Source of the DNA: Brachionus plicatilis
Lineage: Eukaryota > Rotifera > Eurotatoria > Ploima > Brachionidae
NCBI GenBank assembly: GCA_010279815.1
Contig: QEOQ01000165.1
Coordinates: 677,638-741,637, forward strand
Direction: 5' to 3'
Length of the DNA: 64,000 bases
A program made the position numbers and the translations under genes. The stretch's first letter is position 1, and each line of letters opens with the position of its first letter. The notes below the pieces were generated by a model. It was not told where the DNA came from and did not search any database. It was given only the letters and a program-made list of their open reading frames with translations. Below are positions 40,329 to 55,300 of this stretch, piece after piece.

Positions 40329-43300
40329 TTAAAAATTCATGCTTGTGTCATTACTTAAATAGCTGCGTGGCGTCATCAAACTTGAGTAAAGTCTACTCGT
40401 AGCTCTTATCTTAGAATAAAAAGGAATAAAAATAAAATAAAAATTTAAAAAAATTAATTAAAATTTTTACTTTAACTTTGTCTTCTGCGTTTTTATAGTT
40501 CATATTTGCTAATGGCCTAACCTTAGCATCGCCTTCTATTGTTAAAGTTGAGCCTTGAAGCTTAAATCCGTCAACCTGGGGTTCAAACTGTTTGCTCAAT
40601 CTTGATTCTTTTCCATTTTTTATTTCTCTGGATTTTTTAGTTCTTTTGGTAATTTTGCGTTCTTGTATCACAGACTCTTTGTCAAAAGTGGTGTTCATAA
40701 CAGATGGAGCTTGAATGCTGCTCATTCTAAATGTGTCTGGAGTTGATTTTCTATTTGGCGACTTAATTCTTGGCAGCCTTAAATCATTAATCAGTTCTGT
40801 GCCGAATTGACTTTGATTGTGACTCTGAATTTCTTCATATTGAGACATTCGTGAAGAGTTGTTCGGCTGATCATTTGCTTTTTTTTTTAAATCAGAATCG
40901 TATTTGAATCTTTTCTATTGAAAAAAAAAATAATTTAATGTAAAATTTCGAGGTACTGACAATGACTCTAGTAAAAACATTGATGATTATATTTTCAATA
41001 AAAGAGTCAATCCTTTTTAATGGAAAAAATTTTTAAAAAATTTTGGCTGGAAGATACAGGTTTTCCTTTATATGGGCTCATATTTTCTTTTAAACCTTTA
41101 AACCCTGGCTTTCATATTTTGCACTGACAATGTGAAACAATGAATTTGTTATAGCTAAACTCCAATTGAATCCTATTTTGTTGAAAAAAAGCTAACCATT
41201 ATTTTAGCTTTATTTAACTTATTTTTTCATTAATTAATGTTGGGAATATTATTTCAGCACAATCAATTTCTGATTAGCACAATGAAAAAAACATTCAACA
41301 CAAAAAAATTGTGTTAGAAAATAATTCTTAAAGGAAATAAAAATATTTTAATAAAATAAATTTTTTTAAATTTTAAATTTTATTTAATGATATTTATAAG
41401 TGGAAGTTAGGCAAATAAAGTAAATTCCGAAGAAAGAAGAGAACTCTCAACTTTATAACAGTTCTTGAATAAATAAGATCTTGAAAAAATTTTTTTTAAA
41501 TTTTCCCAACAAGCCATTTTTGTGTTGAATGCATTTATTTTATTTTTAATTTTTGTGCTAAAAGTATGTTTTTCAAAATTATTTTTTGTGCTGAGAAGAA
41601 ACATTTTGCACAATGTCATTATTATGAAATTGTGTTGAATGGTTATTTTTTTGTGTTGAAAAGGGAGACCCATTAATTTTTCTAAAACAAAATAATTTAA
41701 TACATTTTTTTTTTAAATTATAGATTTTTTTCCAAATGATTAGGTTAATTGGGTATAGGTTGGCTACGATGCATTCATAAATTCACAATAAAATATAAAT
41801 CAAAAAAATCCTTCTTTAAATTAGATAACAGAGCAGACTTTTTTATAAGTCACAGTTTTAAGTCTAAGTCAGAAAAATTTAAGTCAATATGGATTTATTA
41901 AGTCACCGACTTGATTAAAAAAAAAACAATAAATTTTAAGTCTGTGACTTGACTTGACTTAAGACTTGCGACTTAAAAACAAGTCTGTAACAGAGAATAA
42001 AGAAAATTAGATTCCCAAAAAAGTTCCCAAAAAATGTATTTCTATCTGATATGTACAATAGTATGGAATAGATTACATACAGAACATAAAGTCTTGGACA
42101 GTCCCAATATTTTTATAAATTCACTAAATTTAAGAATCAAGAAATTAAAAATTAAATAAAGGACACATGAGGTACATGTCATTTTATTAGTTGATGTCTT
42201 GAATATTTTACAAACTAGAACTTATTAAAATTCATTTTACCTTATTTGGTAATTTATAAATGTATCTATATTCTTTTTAAGAATCTTATCACGTACTTGG
42301 TTCAATATATAAGCAGCATTTATTATCATAAAATATCTATTTATTAATAAAAAATTAGTTATAACAATCTTTCTATTGTTCCATATTACATTGCATGGTA
42401 GCAGCCATAAGGGATGGCCACCACAAGTCAAAGAGAAGCAATTAAAACGGTTGATCAGAGTTGGACAGCCGAGGTGAAGAGAAGGAAGGAGTACAGAAAA
42501 TTTCGAGAATTGGATTTCGATAGTATCTAATGGCACTAAAGCCGCTGGTGTCCCTGAAGACAAAAAACTTGCAGTGGAGGGCATCTCTTCAAAATAGCTT
42601 TTTTTAAATTAGCTTAATTAAATTAGCTAAATTATAATAGCTTAAAAAATAGCTTAGTTTCGCTTTTCACACTTTGAAATAGCTTTTCTAAAAAAAAAAA
42701 ATAGCTTTAGTAGTTTTTATACAAACACGTTGAAATAGCTAATATAATAAGAAAAAGCTTAATTTATTATTTCACACATTTCACACAATTAAAAAATTAT
42801 TTGAATTTATAATGGATAATAATCCAGTCGATGAAATTAACCAACAATTAAATGCATTTTCATTATCGGTTGATAATACAATGGGTTTTATAACATTATC
42901 TCAAAAAGATGCTCCTCAATTGTATTATGATGGACATTTTTTCCGAGACAATACAAATAAGAATGTCAAGGGTAAAGGAAATGTAAATTGGAGGTGCGTT
43001 AAAACTAATTGCAATGTTACTTGTCAAACAGCTAGTGATAATATTGGACGGTCAATTGAAATTTTAAAGATAAAAGGTGAACATATAGAAGCACCGGACG
43101 CAGCTAAATTAAAGAAACTTGAATATCGCCGACAGCTTAAAGAGATGGCTAAGAACACAGATGAAGCTCCGAGGAAGATTATAACCAAAGCTAAAAGCAA
43201 GACAGTGGTAAATGATGAAGTAATCGCTAATCAAGGTTCATATGAGGCGGACACTCAAGTTATTAATAGAATGAAAAAAAAAATTAAACCAAAGTATCCA

Positions 43301-46300
43301 CCAGAACCTAAAGATTTATCAGATATTAATATGCCTGAGTTTTTAAATTCAACACTGACTAATTCTAATACAAATTTTTTAATTTACGATTCGGGTAATA
43401 TGGACAAAGATCGTTTTTTTATAATTGGAAACGTTGATCAATTAAAATTATTGGAAGACGCACATCTTTTTTGTGATGGGACATTTAACATAGCTCCAAA
43501 ATTATTTCAACAAGTTTATTCCATACATGTGCTTTATAATGGTCGTTGTATACCAATTGTTTATGCTTTATTACCACGTAGAACACAAATAAATTATGAG
43601 AAATTTCTAGGTAAAGTTTCGGAATATTTGAAAAATTCACCAAAATCAATAAGTAGTGACTTTGAAAAAGCATTTATTAATGCTTGTAATTCTATATTTC
43701 TAAAAGCAGCAGTACATGGTTGTTTCTTTCATTTGAAACAGAGTTTTTGGAGAAAAATTCAAGAATTAGGTCTTAAGAAGAGCTACAATTCTGATGATAA
43801 CAGTAGAAAGCTTTTAAAACTTCCTCAAATTCTTGCTTTTACACTAAAATTTGATGTAGTTGATCACTTTAAACGGCTTAAAAATCAAATTAGTTCTACT
43901 GATTCTCAAATATTTGATTTTTATAATTATTTAGAGGATAATTACATAGGCAAAACTGAGATGGTAAAAGCAAGTACTCGTAGAAATGCAAAATTAATTG
44001 AAGTTACAAGTGAGCCATTGTTTAGTATAGACTTATGGAATGTTTATGATCGTGTGAACGAATGTATACCTAGGACAAATAATTTTGCAGAGGCTTGGCA
44101 CAATGCATTCAGCAAAATGATAAGATCGCATCCACTTATTTACGAATTGGTTGACTGGTTTAGGAAAGAAGAAAAGACTTCTCATGCAAAAATTGTTCTT
44201 GCTAAAACAGGTATTAAAACAAATAGGAAGTCAAAATACATTAAATTGGATGATCGTATTAAAGAAATTGTATCTCAATATGATGAGTCAAAGTTCGATG
44301 AATTTTATGAAAACTTATCTTTAGTATTAAAATATGATTAATTAACTTTTACCTTTTTTTTGACACTTAGCTATTTTGAACAAAAATTTTTCAACAAAAA
44401 GATATTTTGAATCGTTTATTATATTTTAAGCTATTATGAAATAAACAATTAATCAATTAAGCTATTTTAATTAATTTATTTTGATTGATTCTATTTCGAT
44501 ATAGAGCCGCAGTGGAGACGGCGTTAAGTACCTTGCTTAATTACCAGAAGAATTCAACAATTAAGACTTTTGAAGGATATTTAAAGTTACTACTAGAAAG
44601 AGAGAATTCAAAAGCGAGAAAATGAAAATTAAAATTGGACCTTTTTGTACTAAAACAAACAGGAGATTTCGATATTTTTTTAAGCAAATTTCAGGAGTTG
44701 GCCAATGAATCCGGTATGGCAAAAGAGGATATTATCCTAATTTTTTCTAATGCATTAAAGCCTAAGTGCGCATTGGAAGTTCAAATAAGAGAACCTAAGA
44801 CTATTGAAGAAGCTTACAAGATAGCAATAAAATTTTAAAAAAATTTGAAATTTCCAAGTGATTCTTTAAAGGATCATATAGTGAATTATACTATGAACTC
44901 TTTAAAAAAGAATCATAGTTTTGAGCAAAGAAAGAATTTCAAAAGTTTTAAAAATGGGACAAATAAAACAATCTTTCTATTGTCCCATATTACATTACAT
45001 ACATAAAAGAAACATAATGGGTGCAGCACATTAAAGTAACATACTTGATTTTTATTACGTGATTGGAAATAGATGAAAATTTCAAAATTTAAACAGACTC
45101 AAGTAATGTAAATAATAAAAAAAATATAATTTAAAAATTTAATAGAAAAAAAATTGGAAATCTTTAATTGAATTTGATGGAAAAAAAAATTACTTGGCTC
45201 TGATCATTTAATTCTTGATTAAACATTCTTGAAAATGATCTCTGGCTAGAGGAAACTAAATTCCACGAAGGCTTATCCTCAGGCGTTTCATCTCGCTGAA
45301 AAGCAGTGTGGTCCAAATTGGATGGCCTATAGAAATTGTTTTCTTTGCCGGACTTAATTGGCGGCAATTCCTTGTATTTAGACATGCTTTGCCGACTTGA
45401 AATCTTAGTTGTTTCCGGCGTTTCCATTTTATTTTTGCGTGGTGTTTTTAAATTCTAAAAATAAATATTATTAAATTTTGAAATAAATTTTTTAACAATA
45501 TTTTGAAATACCTTTAAATTTGAATTGCGTTTTTGCTTATTTTCTTGCTTAATTCTGTTATACTCTTGATTCCAAATTTGTGAAACGTCTTTTTGTTTTG
45601 TTGTGTTCTAGAAACAAACAAAAAATTGACGCAATAAATCTTTTAAATTATTTATACTTTGACTGCGCGATTTAAATTTTGAGGATTTTTTTTTTCGGGA
45701 ATTGATTTAAAAATTTCCCTTTTTTTGCGGTTTGTCTTCGGTTTGTATTTGATATTTTCCCAAGAGATAGCCTTAAGTCTGGACTCTACATTCCAATTTT
45801 CATTAATAGCTGGTCTAAATGTGGTCTCCTTAACACGTGGCTCGGATGGCCATTTTTTATAATAAACATTGAATGTTTCCTGTTTTCCAGTGGGAAACCA
45901 GTCCGGTCTGTTTAATTCGGACATTAATGCTTCTCGATTAGAATCTAATTTGGTTTGTGATCCATGACCATATGTTGAATTTAAATAAGATTTTAAACGT
46001 GATTCAGAATTCCAGCGAATTTTTTCATTATATATCTTGAATGTCATTTATTATTTTTTTATTTTTATAAAAGTAAATAAAGTCAAAGTCAAACTTAAAG
46101 AATAAAATAAGTTTTTGAATTCATTTTAATATAAGTCTTGAAAAATTATGATTTAACTAAATTATTTGACAAAGCACTTTTTTTTTTAACACCAGACTGG
46201 TGTATGGTAAAAAAAAAGAAATAATTTGAAAATTTTTGAATAATTTCTCTAATGTACTTTGCCAAACTCAAATAGAATAATATTTATGAATTTTTTTATT

Positions 46301-49300
46301 TTTTCTTTTTGTGTGTCATTTTCTAATATTTTAGACAAATATTTTTAGAATTATCCTATGTCGAACTATGTGATTTTTCAAGTGTTTAATTTAGATGATA
46401 ATGATGATCAGTTAGTAGATAAACTAATTCTTATAAAATTAACAAAATCAAAAAACTTTTAGAAAACATATTGATAGAAAATTATTTCATAGATATATAG
46501 TCATAGAATTTCATAGTAAAATTAGGCATCTTGAAGTTGAAGATCAATTCAAAATATCATTTCAATTCAAAGAGTTTATTTTTCGATGTTAAAATTAATC
46601 TTTAAATTTATTTAAATAATTTTAATGTAAAATGCTTTACATGCTATGTAAATTAAAAAATTTAAACAATTAAAGAAAATATTTTCTAAATCCATTAATA
46701 AAATCGATTTTTAAATTTAAATTTTGTAAAATTGATTTTTTGTAGAGTTTATTTTAAAATTTTTTATTTCAAAAGTATTTGTATATGGCACTCAAAATTA
46801 AAATTAAATTTAAAAATGAATTTCAAATATTAAAATTCAAAATAAGTAATACAATGAAAAGATCGATTATTTCTACAAATATTTTTGGAATGAATTTTGT
46901 TTTTATTTTTTAAATCTACATAACATGTAAAGCATTTTACATTTAAATTTTTCCAATTAATTCAAAGATTAAATTTAATATCAAATGATAAACTCTTTGA
47001 ATTGAAATGATATATTGAATTGATCATCAACTTCAAGATGCCAAAAATGAAAGTAAAATTTTAATACATAGAATTTAATTAAGTGAAAAAAAAATATTTA
47101 AAATATCAACAAATTATAGATTGATTTTTGAGATCTCATATTTCTTTTTGCTTATCTAAACTAATCAAAAGCTCTTTCTCTTAACTGTTGAAAAAATAAA
47201 TAAAACAAAAAATCAACATCTGAAACATATTCATCTAAATTGTATTTTTATATTTTTTAATTAATTTAATTTTAAATAAGAATTTAGAATATTTTTTTCA
47301 TTTTTTATCTCTAAAAATTATCACAGATTCACGAATTATTATTATTATTACTATTACTCTACAAATTTCACGTCTACCTTATTTTTAAAAAGCTTTTGAA
47401 TTTTTTTAGATAATTATAAATATCTAATTAATTTTATTTCCTTGATTTTAAGTCACAAATAATAAATTAAGTCACGATGTGTCATAAAATATCAATTATA
47501 ACCTAATTATTAGCATGTTTAAAGATTTTTTCTTGTATATAAAAACTTCAATTTATAATTGCGTTGAATTTTATATAATATTTTTTTTTAATTTTTTAGC
47601 CAAATCTACAATTTTTAATAAAATTCTACGACTTTGTCTTTAAAAAGTATATTGAATTATTTCGTTTTATAAAAGCGTCTTATTTTTTAAAAATCTTTTG
47701 AAATATAAAGTGAGGACTATGACTTGTGAATTTAATATCAATTCGATTATTTTATGAATAAAAAAAATTAGACTAATTACTCTTAAACTACTTTCTGAAG
47801 GTTTATAGCGGAAATTTTCAAACGATTTAACTTTTGAATCCACAAGTTCATTCCATTTTGGCAACTCATGAAACTAAATGAAAATCAGATAGTGTTTTTA
47901 AATAATTCATAACCGCTTACAACCAAAAGTTGACTTGAGCGATGAGTATTCAACTGAGACAAGTCTAGTTCCGATAAAGCTTTAATTTTCGACTCTTTGT
48001 TCCAATTAAGTTTTTCAGAAAAAATCTTAAATAAACCACTTTAGTTAAAATATAATATTTATCCATTTAAACGACTTTTTTTTGTCCAGATTTTTTTTTA
48101 TAATTAAAATTTTCAAATGATAACTTTTTTACTTTGGACTCGGCTTTCCAGTCCAACTTTTGCGAAATAATCTTCTTTGGAAATAATTATTGAATATTTT
48201 TAAAAGGGAGAATTTTTTTCTTAAAATACCACAGAACGTTTTTTAGGTGGACGATGGTGAATATTTTCATTTGAAAGCTTAGATATTTTAGACGTGGCTC
48301 TCCATTTTAATTTTTGTTTAAAAATCTAATAATTTAAATTTTTTTCTTTTTACAAAAAGAAGAGCTTCCAAGTTGATAAAACAATAAAGAGCATTATATT
48401 AAAGAAGTCAATACCGGACACTATTACCCCCATAATTCCTCACAAATGAATAAATTAAAACAACTAGGTCTTATTTAGATTATAAATAATATCTATTAAA
48501 GTAAAAGTTTAAATTTAAAAAATTATCAATTAAAGATAAAGATTAATATAAAAATAAAAATGGGAAAGACTGCAAATAATTGAAAAAATGAAGTTCATGA
48601 TCTAAGTTAAACATTTTGATTAGAATTTTGAGTTTTAAACAAAAGTGATTTGCAATGAGGATTTTAAATGAATTTAGGTAAATTTAAGTTATTTAATCAA
48701 AAATAATGTACCGTAAACTCGTGTTCACGACTCTAAGAGTAAAAGCCAAAAACTCTGCTTTTACTCTAATTGAAATTGTCTTTTACTCTATATGGCAAAG
48801 GGTGGGATTTTTTATTTTTTTTTAAATTTTTTCTAAAAACTCAATAGCGGAGTTTTTGGCTTTTGCTCTTAGAGTCGTGAACACGAGTTTACGGTAATTT
48901 ATCGCAAATTTTTGAAAATTTAAGTTTTTTAAAATCATCAAAATTCTCTAAAAGTTACACTATTTATACCAAATATTGACTTGTTTATAAAAAAATTATC
49001 ATCGCAAAAAACTGATGTATATAAAATAAGGGCTATTTGATCAAGTTTTTATTTATGAATTAACAAAACTTTATAACTATAATTTTTTAACTGAGAAAAT
49101 ATTATATGAATTTTTATCTAAAGGAAAAATTAAAAAATTTGTTAAAGTCTAAAACTCATTTTGTAAAATGTGACAGTAATTTTCATTACTTTGCCAACTC
49201 CCATGGTTTCCATAATTTGCATGACATAAAGTTGCTACTGACTGTTAAATTTTGAATTTAATAAAAAAACCTGAATTTTTTATTTTTGTCTTTGTTTTTT

Positions 49301-52300
49301 GTTCAAATATTAAGATTTTAATTAATAAAACGTTCATTACAGAGAAAAATTTTTGAAAATTTTTATTTTAGAGTTAAAAAAATTGAGATAATGATGAACT
49401 ATAAAAAAAGAGAAACCAAATATACAATTAAGATTTATAAAGAATTCGAGAAAAAAAATCGTCTTAATTTTTTTTTTTTTAAATATTTTCTTTTATATAA
49501 TTAAATTTAAATTAAATTTTTTTCGTCATCACCGAATCTGGCAAAATTTTGAATTAAATAAAAAAATAAATAAAGATTTACTATTGACGAATTTAATTGA
49601 TTTATTTTGTCATTTCAATATTTTTTATTTTTTATTTTTCTCTATTTTGATAGTTCATCTTTGATCATGAATTTCAGGTTCTTCAAATTATTTCCATTAT
49701 AGTACCAATGGCAGTTAATCTTATTAAAATGTTAAGAAAAAAATATATATTATTATGACGATAATGAAATTTTTTTTTAAAATTAGTTATATTCAACTCC
49801 TAGAGGAAAATTTTGGGTATTAATGTCGTACTTAAAACATAGAATAAAGTGAAGTCTGAACGAATATAAATGAGCAAAGAATTTTAAACTTTGAAATTTG
49901 ATTTACCTCAAATTGATTATGTTCATTTTTGTAATTAAAATTCTCGAAACTAATGCGTCCGACTTTACTTAGAGGGTTCCATTGCAAGTTTTCCGAGAAT
50001 ATCTTTTTTTTTTTTTAATAAATGCTCAACATAATATAAAATTAGAAATTCACTCTAATTGATCCATCAGGTAACTTTATCACATTTTTGTATCCATCAT
50101 ATTCAAATAACTTAAAAAAAGTATTAAAGCCAGCAAAGCGTTATTGTATCAATGTGAACAGTGAAATAAAGCTACTTTAAGTGACCAATTTTTTTTAAAA
50201 GCTTGAAATTTTTGGACAAATTTTATAACTAAAGTTTTAAATAGTGCAAACAGCTAATAGCGATTAAATGCGATTCAAACACCAAAAAAATAACCTGAGC
50301 TTTTTTATCTCTGATCGCGGGAAGAGCCATCTGGTTAGGTCTAGCCTGAGACAAATTTTTTTTTGAACTTAAGACGGGCTTTTTTTTCCGACTAAAAGTC
50401 CTATCCGAAAAAATCTTTTCAGTTTAAAATCGTTTATTTATCACTCAAAAATAAAGACTCTAAAAATAAAAAATTCACCTGATAGTTGTTATGTTGGGGA
50501 TGATAGCTAAAGTTTTCGAATGATTTCACTTTGGATTCGATGTGGTAATACGGATCATGTTTGCGATGAGCACTGCAACAAATACGATTCCCACCATGAT
50601 AATGAAAATGATGTTCATGATGTTTTGAGTGAGCATGATTTTTGAAATTTGATTCAAACTGCTCGATGTTAACTTCATCAGCTGCATCGTCTCCTTCTAT
50701 GTCATTTCTTATCGGAATATCAGTGACAAACTTTTCCTGACTTTGATCTTGAAAATTTTCATTTTGTAGCTGAACTTCAACCTAAAAAATTTAAAAAAAA
50801 ATGGTGAAATTTGATAAAATAAATACAGCAAAATTGGAAAAATCTCATTTTTTAATTTAAAAAATTCTAAAAATAAATCAGAACATCAATTGATATTTAG
50901 CCTTTAATCTAAATCAATTTCCAAGTAAATTATTTGATTTCATTTGATTCAACAGAATTACAAACTCTTTTTGGACTTAATGAGGCAAAATTGAAAAAAA
51001 ATTTAAAAAGCTACCATATTTTTATGTTAAATTAGACTTAAATTAGGTTTAAAATGATATATTTTGTTAAAGATTTTTATTAATATAATTCAACATTCAA
51101 TACAATTTTTTTTTCCTAAAACATAATGTGTCAATATCCCAATTTTATTGACACATTGTGTGTCAATAGAGCCACTTATAAAATTTTTCGAGTGAGATCT
51201 AATTTTTATGATTCAGATTTTTAAATAAATTTATTAAATATTTAATTATCTATCCAATTTTTCCACGGAACTTTAATTAAATAAATAAATAAAAAAAAAA
51301 CTAACATAGTTTAGGATTCTATAAACAGATAGTTTGTTTAACAGGCAGAAGATTTAAGAAATTGATCAGAAGCAGAGTTGATTCTTAAGTCAAGTCCAAG
51401 TCTGGACTTTAGCTCTAGAATATCGGATAAGTTTTTTTTCAATATTTAAATTTAAATTGAATAAAAACCTAACAAAAAATAATCGAATTTTTTCCCCTTA
51501 ATTAATATCAAGAAACCCATGACCAAGACCCAAGAAGTTATATTGACTTGTCAAAAATTTTGATTTTTTTCACTAATTTTTCTTTAGATTCAGAATTTAT
51601 AAAAACATTTTAATTAATTATTTTTATATTCATAATAACAAAGAATTTTACAATAAAAGATAAAAGGAAACATGAAAACTCTTTACTTTTATTTTAAAAA
51701 AATAGAATTTTTAAAGACTATCGAGGTCTTAATGGTTAAAAAAATTTGGACTCAAACATTTTTTTCTATATTGTGCTTAATTTTGCCTAAGATTCAGAAA
51801 TTCTTAAGCTGTTTCAATTAATTTATTGATGTAATTTTGAAAATAACATAAAATTATAAAATATAAAATTAAAACAACCAAAAATATTTTTTTTTTAATG
51901 TTATGACATTTGATCTGATATAGATCAAATCAAAATTTTTGTGCGAAAAATGGCGGTCAGCATTTTGTTAAGTTTTACTTGAGATAACGTAATTTTACAT
52001 CATTTTACGTAAGCTAGCATTTTATTACATCCTACATTTGATGTAATTTTACGTATTCTTACATTTTTTGATGTAATATTACCCGTTCTGCGGCTTAAAG
52101 TAAAACACTGTAAATAATTCTGAATTTAAATTAACTTTTAAATTTCTATAAAATAAACTTAGCAGATGCATATAATTTTTTGACAATATTAAAGCTGAAT
52201 TATCTAATTATCGTCCTTATAAAATATATATTAATATTTTTTAAAAATCTTTAATTTACTTTAAATATCGTAATTTGAACAACGTTAAAATTTACGATAA

Positions 52301-55300
52301 CATATAAAATTATTAAATGAGATCTTCATTTAATGGCATTTTTCTACTCATCAATCCTAGCTTTTATGAAGAAATAAAACAATTTAATTATCTTCTCAAT
52401 GATATGTCTAATTATATATTTTTTTGATTTTTAAATCTTTTTAAAAGTTCAAAAATTTTGACGCTATCACGTCATCATTAAAAAAAAACTAATAAAATCT
52501 TTAGTAATGATCTTTGAATGATCTGGGGATTGTTGCTGAGAGATATTTTATTAAAAGAACTTTTCATTATAAAAAAACTTATTTCTATACCCACCTTTTC
52601 ACTTTTAGGTCTGTTGGAGTCCTGATCAAGCAAGTCTTCACTTGTTACGTTCTCCATTACTTGATTAGACTCATAAAACGCTTTTTCTGTTAAATTTTTA
52701 TTCGGATTAGCACTGTGAATTCTCTCATCAGCCTTGAATAAAAAAAACAAATTTTACCTTTTTTTAAATAAATAAACATAAACTAGAGTGTTTTGTCAAT
52801 TAAAACTAAATGTGTGATAAAGGTTTCATGCTGGAATTTTTTTTTTTTTTGATTTGAAAATGTAAGATTTCATTTAATTAAGTGAAAAATAAAATAAGCT
52901 AAAAAGCTATTGAGACTGGCTCAGAAAATGATCGTACCACAATACTTTTTTGGCGAGCTATTTCATCGCTTTGCTCAGCAAATTCAGCTAATTGATGCTC
53001 GTTCATTTCATTCGAATTAAAAGTAGCACGCTCTTTAAGATCAAAGTCATTTTCAGCACTTGGTTTTATCTTCAAGTAAATTTTTTTTATTTCAATTTTT
53101 TATTTTCAAAAAGTCAAAATTTTGAGTGTTCATGAAAAATTTTTCAATACATGATAGGGATGTCAAAATTACTTCCTTGATGGTATCAGATATCAAAAAC
53201 AATATTTAAAAAAATTTTGAAGAAAAATACGAAAACTTTTTTAATGTCATTATTTGGAGAAAAATTAGTACCAAAGTATCGACTTATAATAACTAAAACA
53301 TTTTGAAATAAAAAAATGAATTATAAGTTTTTAATCAAATTAGAATAAGTATTAAGAATCTAATTTGATACATGATCTTTATATTGGTATTTTTTAAAGG
53401 ATACCTCCGATACTTCAGTATTGTATCGTTGAGATTAAATGAGATTAAATAATAAATACAAGAGAATTGAAAATTTAGTTTATCTCTTTTTATTAATTTT
53501 ATTCTAAATTTTTTTAAAATTTTTAAATTTTCTTATCAAAGACTTTTAAAATCTATTTGAAATTGGACCATTCTTCGGTTTATTTTGAAAAAAATAAATT
53601 GGTGCTGTTTTAGGCAAAAAATTATTTTTTATATAAAGCAGTGTTTTTAATTGTTTATTCTGAACCACAAAATTGGTTTTTAATTTTGAAAATATTTTAA
53701 AACAATAAACATTAGGCAAAAATAATTTGAAAAAGACCATGTTTTAAGAGTTAAAGACTATATCAAGTACGGTCCTCGATTAGTCTTAGATATTAGATAA
53801 AATTACAAAATAAAATATTGATTGTAAGCAAATATTTAATAATTTGTTTATTCTTGACTTAAAAAATAAATAAAATAGAAAAAAAATTTAGAATAAAATT
53901 AATAAAAAGAGATAAACTAAATTTTCAATTCTCTTGTACTTATTATTTAATCTCATTTAATCTCAACGATACAAAACTGGAGTATCGGAGGTATCCTTTA
54001 AAAAATACCAATATAAGGATCATGTATCAAATTAGATACCTTAACACTTTTGACAAATTAAAGATTCAGATCAAATTTTAAAATAAAAATGATCATTTAA
54101 AATTTTAAAACTTAATTAATCAAATGATTTTTATAATTTTTAAGAAATAAATAATAAGCATTACTGAAAATATTTTGTCTAATAATGATACTTTATCGAA
54201 TTAACATCAAAATGATTGATATATAATTTATTTAACAAAAACAATTAATAATTTAAATAATTCAGGCTAAGTTAATTCAAAAATTCAAATTTATAACTTT
54301 TATATTCATTTATTCAAACAAAAATAATTTTATTTTTACACTTAAAAAAGTTATAATTTTTAAAACATTAATTTTTTTTGTCTTTAAAAGAAGGTTTTCA
54401 TTAAAATCAATTAAAATATTTTTACTTATTAAAGTTCAATAAAAAGGGACATTTTAAAATTTAAATATGAAAATAAACTTACAAGACTTGTAAAGTAAAG
54501 CTTAGGAAGAAATTATTACAATTTATATTTTGATCTTTTGATCTTGATCTCATACTTCAATTTGCCTAATCTAACTACTGTGGTTAAAGTTAAACTGCAT
54601 AAGGGTACGATTACATTATTTTACGTAATTTTACGTCAGAAAATGCAAGCTTACATAATCTTACTTAATTTTATGTAATATTACACTAGTTTAAGTAAGT
54701 TTGGCCGAAAACGCTTAGGGCCAAAAAAAAATGAATTTTAGAGAAAAAAGTGAAAAATTAGTAAAAAATTTTAATTTTATTAAACAATTTTTGAAAAAAA
54801 AACATCAAACTTTTTATTCTTTTTTTTTACATCATTTTACGTAAAATTTCACTATTTAATGTAAGTAAGTAATTTTCTGTCATATATTTTAAATAAATAT
54901 AAATATTAGTAAAGGACCTTTATTTTTTTTTTGCAAAAGTTGATTTTGAAAATAACAGAAAAGTCAGCCAAAAAAAAAATGAATTAATTTTAAATAAATT
55001 ATAATTTTCAAAATAAAAGTTTAAAAATAAAATTGTTTTTTAATTTTTTATTTATTAATTCAAAAGATTATTGCTTAACTTTTCGAATCATTTTTAATTG
55101 CATAAAGTGTTTTGTTATTTTTAAAATCATCATTTGAAAAAAAAAAGTACTTTGCTAATATTTACATTAATTTAAAAAATATGCCAGAAAATTACATATT
55201 TACATTAAATTGTGTAATTTTACATAAAATGATGTAAAAAAAAGTAATAAAGTTTGATGATTTTTTTTCAAAAATTGTTTTATAAAATTCAGATTTTTTA

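Larger units (their letters stand above)
42364..45000 (+). pseudogene. gag-like retroelement fragment, split by a MULE
   Basis: A 33-bp direct repeat (42364-42396 and 44968-45000, two mismatches) frames the locus. After the left copy comes TGGTAGCAG, which resembles an LTR-retroelement primer-binding site. A gag-like frame starts at 42414 (MATTSQREAIKTVDQSW), shifts once, is cut by the MULE at 42580, and resumes after the second target copy at 44518 with ALSTLLNYQKN. It continues in the segment FLSKFQELANESGMAKEDII and ALKPKCALEVQIREPKTIEE. No protease, RT or integrase is present. The LTR assignment is tentative; it may be a small nonautonomous relic. Confidence 0.6.
45658..50781 (-). other. 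tau/MAP-like repeat block of the 22-exon gene
   Basis: Repeats: exon 11 YHIESKVKSFENFSYHP; exon 13 LQWNPLSKVGRISFENFNYK; exon 14 LKWRATSKISKLSNENIHHR; exon 15 LDWKAESKVKKLSFENFNYK; exon 16 LNWNKESKIKALS; exon 17 PKWNELVDSKVKSFENFRY; exon 18 IRWNSESRLKSYL and NENWNVESRLKAISWENIKY. Most begin with IFSE/IISQ-type lead-ins. The pattern W-x3-SK(V/I)-x-xL-x2-EN(F/I)-x-(Y/H)-x-P corresponds to SKxGSxDNxxHxPGGG of tau-family repeats, but the PGGG turn is lost. Exon 12 keeps only the IFSD lead-in. Confidence 0.68.

Noticed and set aside
41407..41673. 88-codon minus-strand frame
   Set aside because: Spans a foldback with TTGTGTTGAA subrepeats; low-complexity translation and no splice or homology support.
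42237..42584. 115-codon minus-strand frame
   Set aside because: Antisense to the gag-like frame and ending at the MULE border; no independent evidence.
53546..53740. 64-codon minus-strand frame within the 53155-55435 element
   Set aside because: Low complexity, no similarity to any transposase motif, and located in the loop of an inverted repeat.
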